A stretch of 5,758 bases of DNA from contig JASHUD010000132.1 of NCBI GenBank assembly GCA_030040215.1, positions 1 through 5,758 of the forward strand, given 5' to 3'. The position numbers were made by a program, and so were the translations under genes. The notes beneath the pieces were generated by a model. That model saw only the letters and a list, made by a program, of their open reading frames with translations. It was not told where the DNA came from and ran no database searches. Below, one piece after another: positions 5,208 through 5,758 of the stretch. How positions within the stretch are numbered: the first letter of the stretch is position 1; each line of letters starts with the position of its first letter. This DNA is from Methylovirgula sp. (GTDB taxonomy: Bacteria; Pseudomonadota; Alphaproteobacteria; Rhizobiales; Beijerinckiaceae).

Positions 5208-5758
5208 GATCGTTCCCTGCGAACGGGCAAGGCGGCGCGCGATAGGGCGCGGGCGCCGACGAACACGTCAAAACGGCCATTGGCCCAAACGACGTCATAG
5301 GTCGTGAACGCGCGCAACCAGGCGGCAAGCACGACGATTTCCCGACCGAGAAAGGCAAGCGGCGCGTAGGGCGAAATTTCCCAGCCCTTCAGCCGCGCAA
5401 GGCCAATCTCGCAGCCAAGCCAGCCGAGCAGCGTCGCGGCAAAAGCCAATGTCGGCGCGACGGCCAGCAACGGGGCGGCCAGTGCCGCGGCGCAGGCTGC
5501 CGGCAAAGCGTTGGCGATCGGCTCGATCGGAAACGTGAACGGCTCGTGGGTGCGCCGAATAACGCTCCAGCGTACCTGCCGTTCGAACACGTCGCGGAAC
5601 GTGCGCAGGCCGATGAGTTGGCGCACGTTGCGATGCGAGAACACCGTCTTCAATCCGATCGCCGCGAGGCCTTTCGAGATCGCCGTGTCCTCGGCGAGCG
5701 TGTAGGCCATCGCGTCGACGCCGCCGGCTTTAGCGAAATCGCTGCGCCGGAACAGCAT
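5189..5758 (-). CDS. Ceramide glucosyltransferase-like (GT21 / HpnI-like) protein, C-terminal 189 residues (partial, 5' end beyond window)
   Basis: This is a membrane-bound GT-A glycosyltransferase that would transfer a sugar from a nucleotide donor to a lipid such as ceramide or a hopanoid. Residues are counted from the ATG at the window edge. MLFRRSDFAKAGG is a mid-protein segment of the family, so that ATG is almost surely internal and about half of a roughly 380-residue protein is missing. Visible are the AED acid motif with Asp24 (catalytic D3 position) and RQVRW at 60-64, which matches the family's (Q/R)xxRW motif. Hydrophobic segments lie near 82-118 and 132-152, and the ending LGREIVVLAAW...VVWANGRFDV parallels the C-terminus of eukaryotic UGCG. 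HpnI, the hopanoid GlcNAc transferase, belongs to the same type, and the missing N-terminus prevents a choice. It is convergent with the lipid hydroxylase gene, with 12 nt between stop codons. Confidence 0.83.
   Translation of the reverse strand: MLFRRSDFAKAGGVDAMAYTLAEDTAISKGLAAIGLKTVFSHRNVRQLIGLRTFRDVFERQVRWSVIRRTHEPFTFPIEPIANALPAACAAALAAPLLAVAPTLAFAATLLGWLGCEIGLARLKGWEISPYAPLAFLGREIVVLAAWLRAFTTYDVVWANGRFDVFVGARALSRAALPVRRERSRPEKG

Overview
The window is GC-rich (about 60% or more by eye) and gene-dense, with good Shine-Dalgarno sequences and no RNA genes, insertion sequences, CRISPR or phage parts. The gene content points to an autotrophic or facultatively autotrophic proteobacterium. An alphaproteobacterium of the Hyphomicrobiales type (purple non-sulfur or methylotrophic relatives) is my best guess, inferred from the octameric class I phosphoribulokinase type, the fbp-prk-tkt order and the lipid genes. 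The exact taxon cannot be read from this window.

Region 1 (1-2851, minus strand) is the front of a Calvin-Benson-Bassham (cbb) operon. In transcription order it holds fructose-1,6-bisphosphatase (cbbF), phosphoribulokinase (cbbP) and transketolase (cbbT, cut by the left window edge after 297 codons). The genes are 14 and 8-9 nt apart, and the cbbT Shine-Dalgarno begins inside the cbbP stop codon, so co-transcription is very likely. Together the enzymes dephosphorylate FBP, shuffle sugars to pentose phosphates and phosphorylate ribulose-5-phosphate to the Rubisco substrate. Any aldolase, Rubisco or other cbb genes would lie beyond the left edge.

Region 2 (2852-3033) is the upstream leader of the cbb operon. 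It is relatively AT-rich and contains two interleaved inverted repeats. No divergent cbbR regulator follows. The next gene (3034-4383, minus) instead encodes a GT-B glycosyltransferase on the same strand.

Region 3 (4384-4510) is a divergent intergenic region with a strong 30-nt imperfect dyad. It separates the glycosyltransferase from a membrane fatty-acid 2-hydroxylase-like di-metal enzyme (4511-5176, plus).

Region 4 is the end of the window. The hydroxylase converges, with only 12 nt between stop codons, on the C-terminal part of a ceramide-glucosyltransferase-like (GT21/HpnI-like) membrane glycosyltransferase (5189-5758, minus, cut by the right edge). The GC-rich junction carries three alternating inverted copies of a 7-mer. 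The glycosyltransferase, lipid hydroxylase and GT21 enzyme suggest a small envelope-lipid neighbourhood, possibly 2-hydroxylated glycosphingolipid or glycosylated hopanoid, beside the carbon-fixation operon. This functional link is inference from adjacency. I see no clearly unprecedented system. The most interesting points are the FA2H/GT21 pairing, the missing cbbR, and the unexplained dyads.
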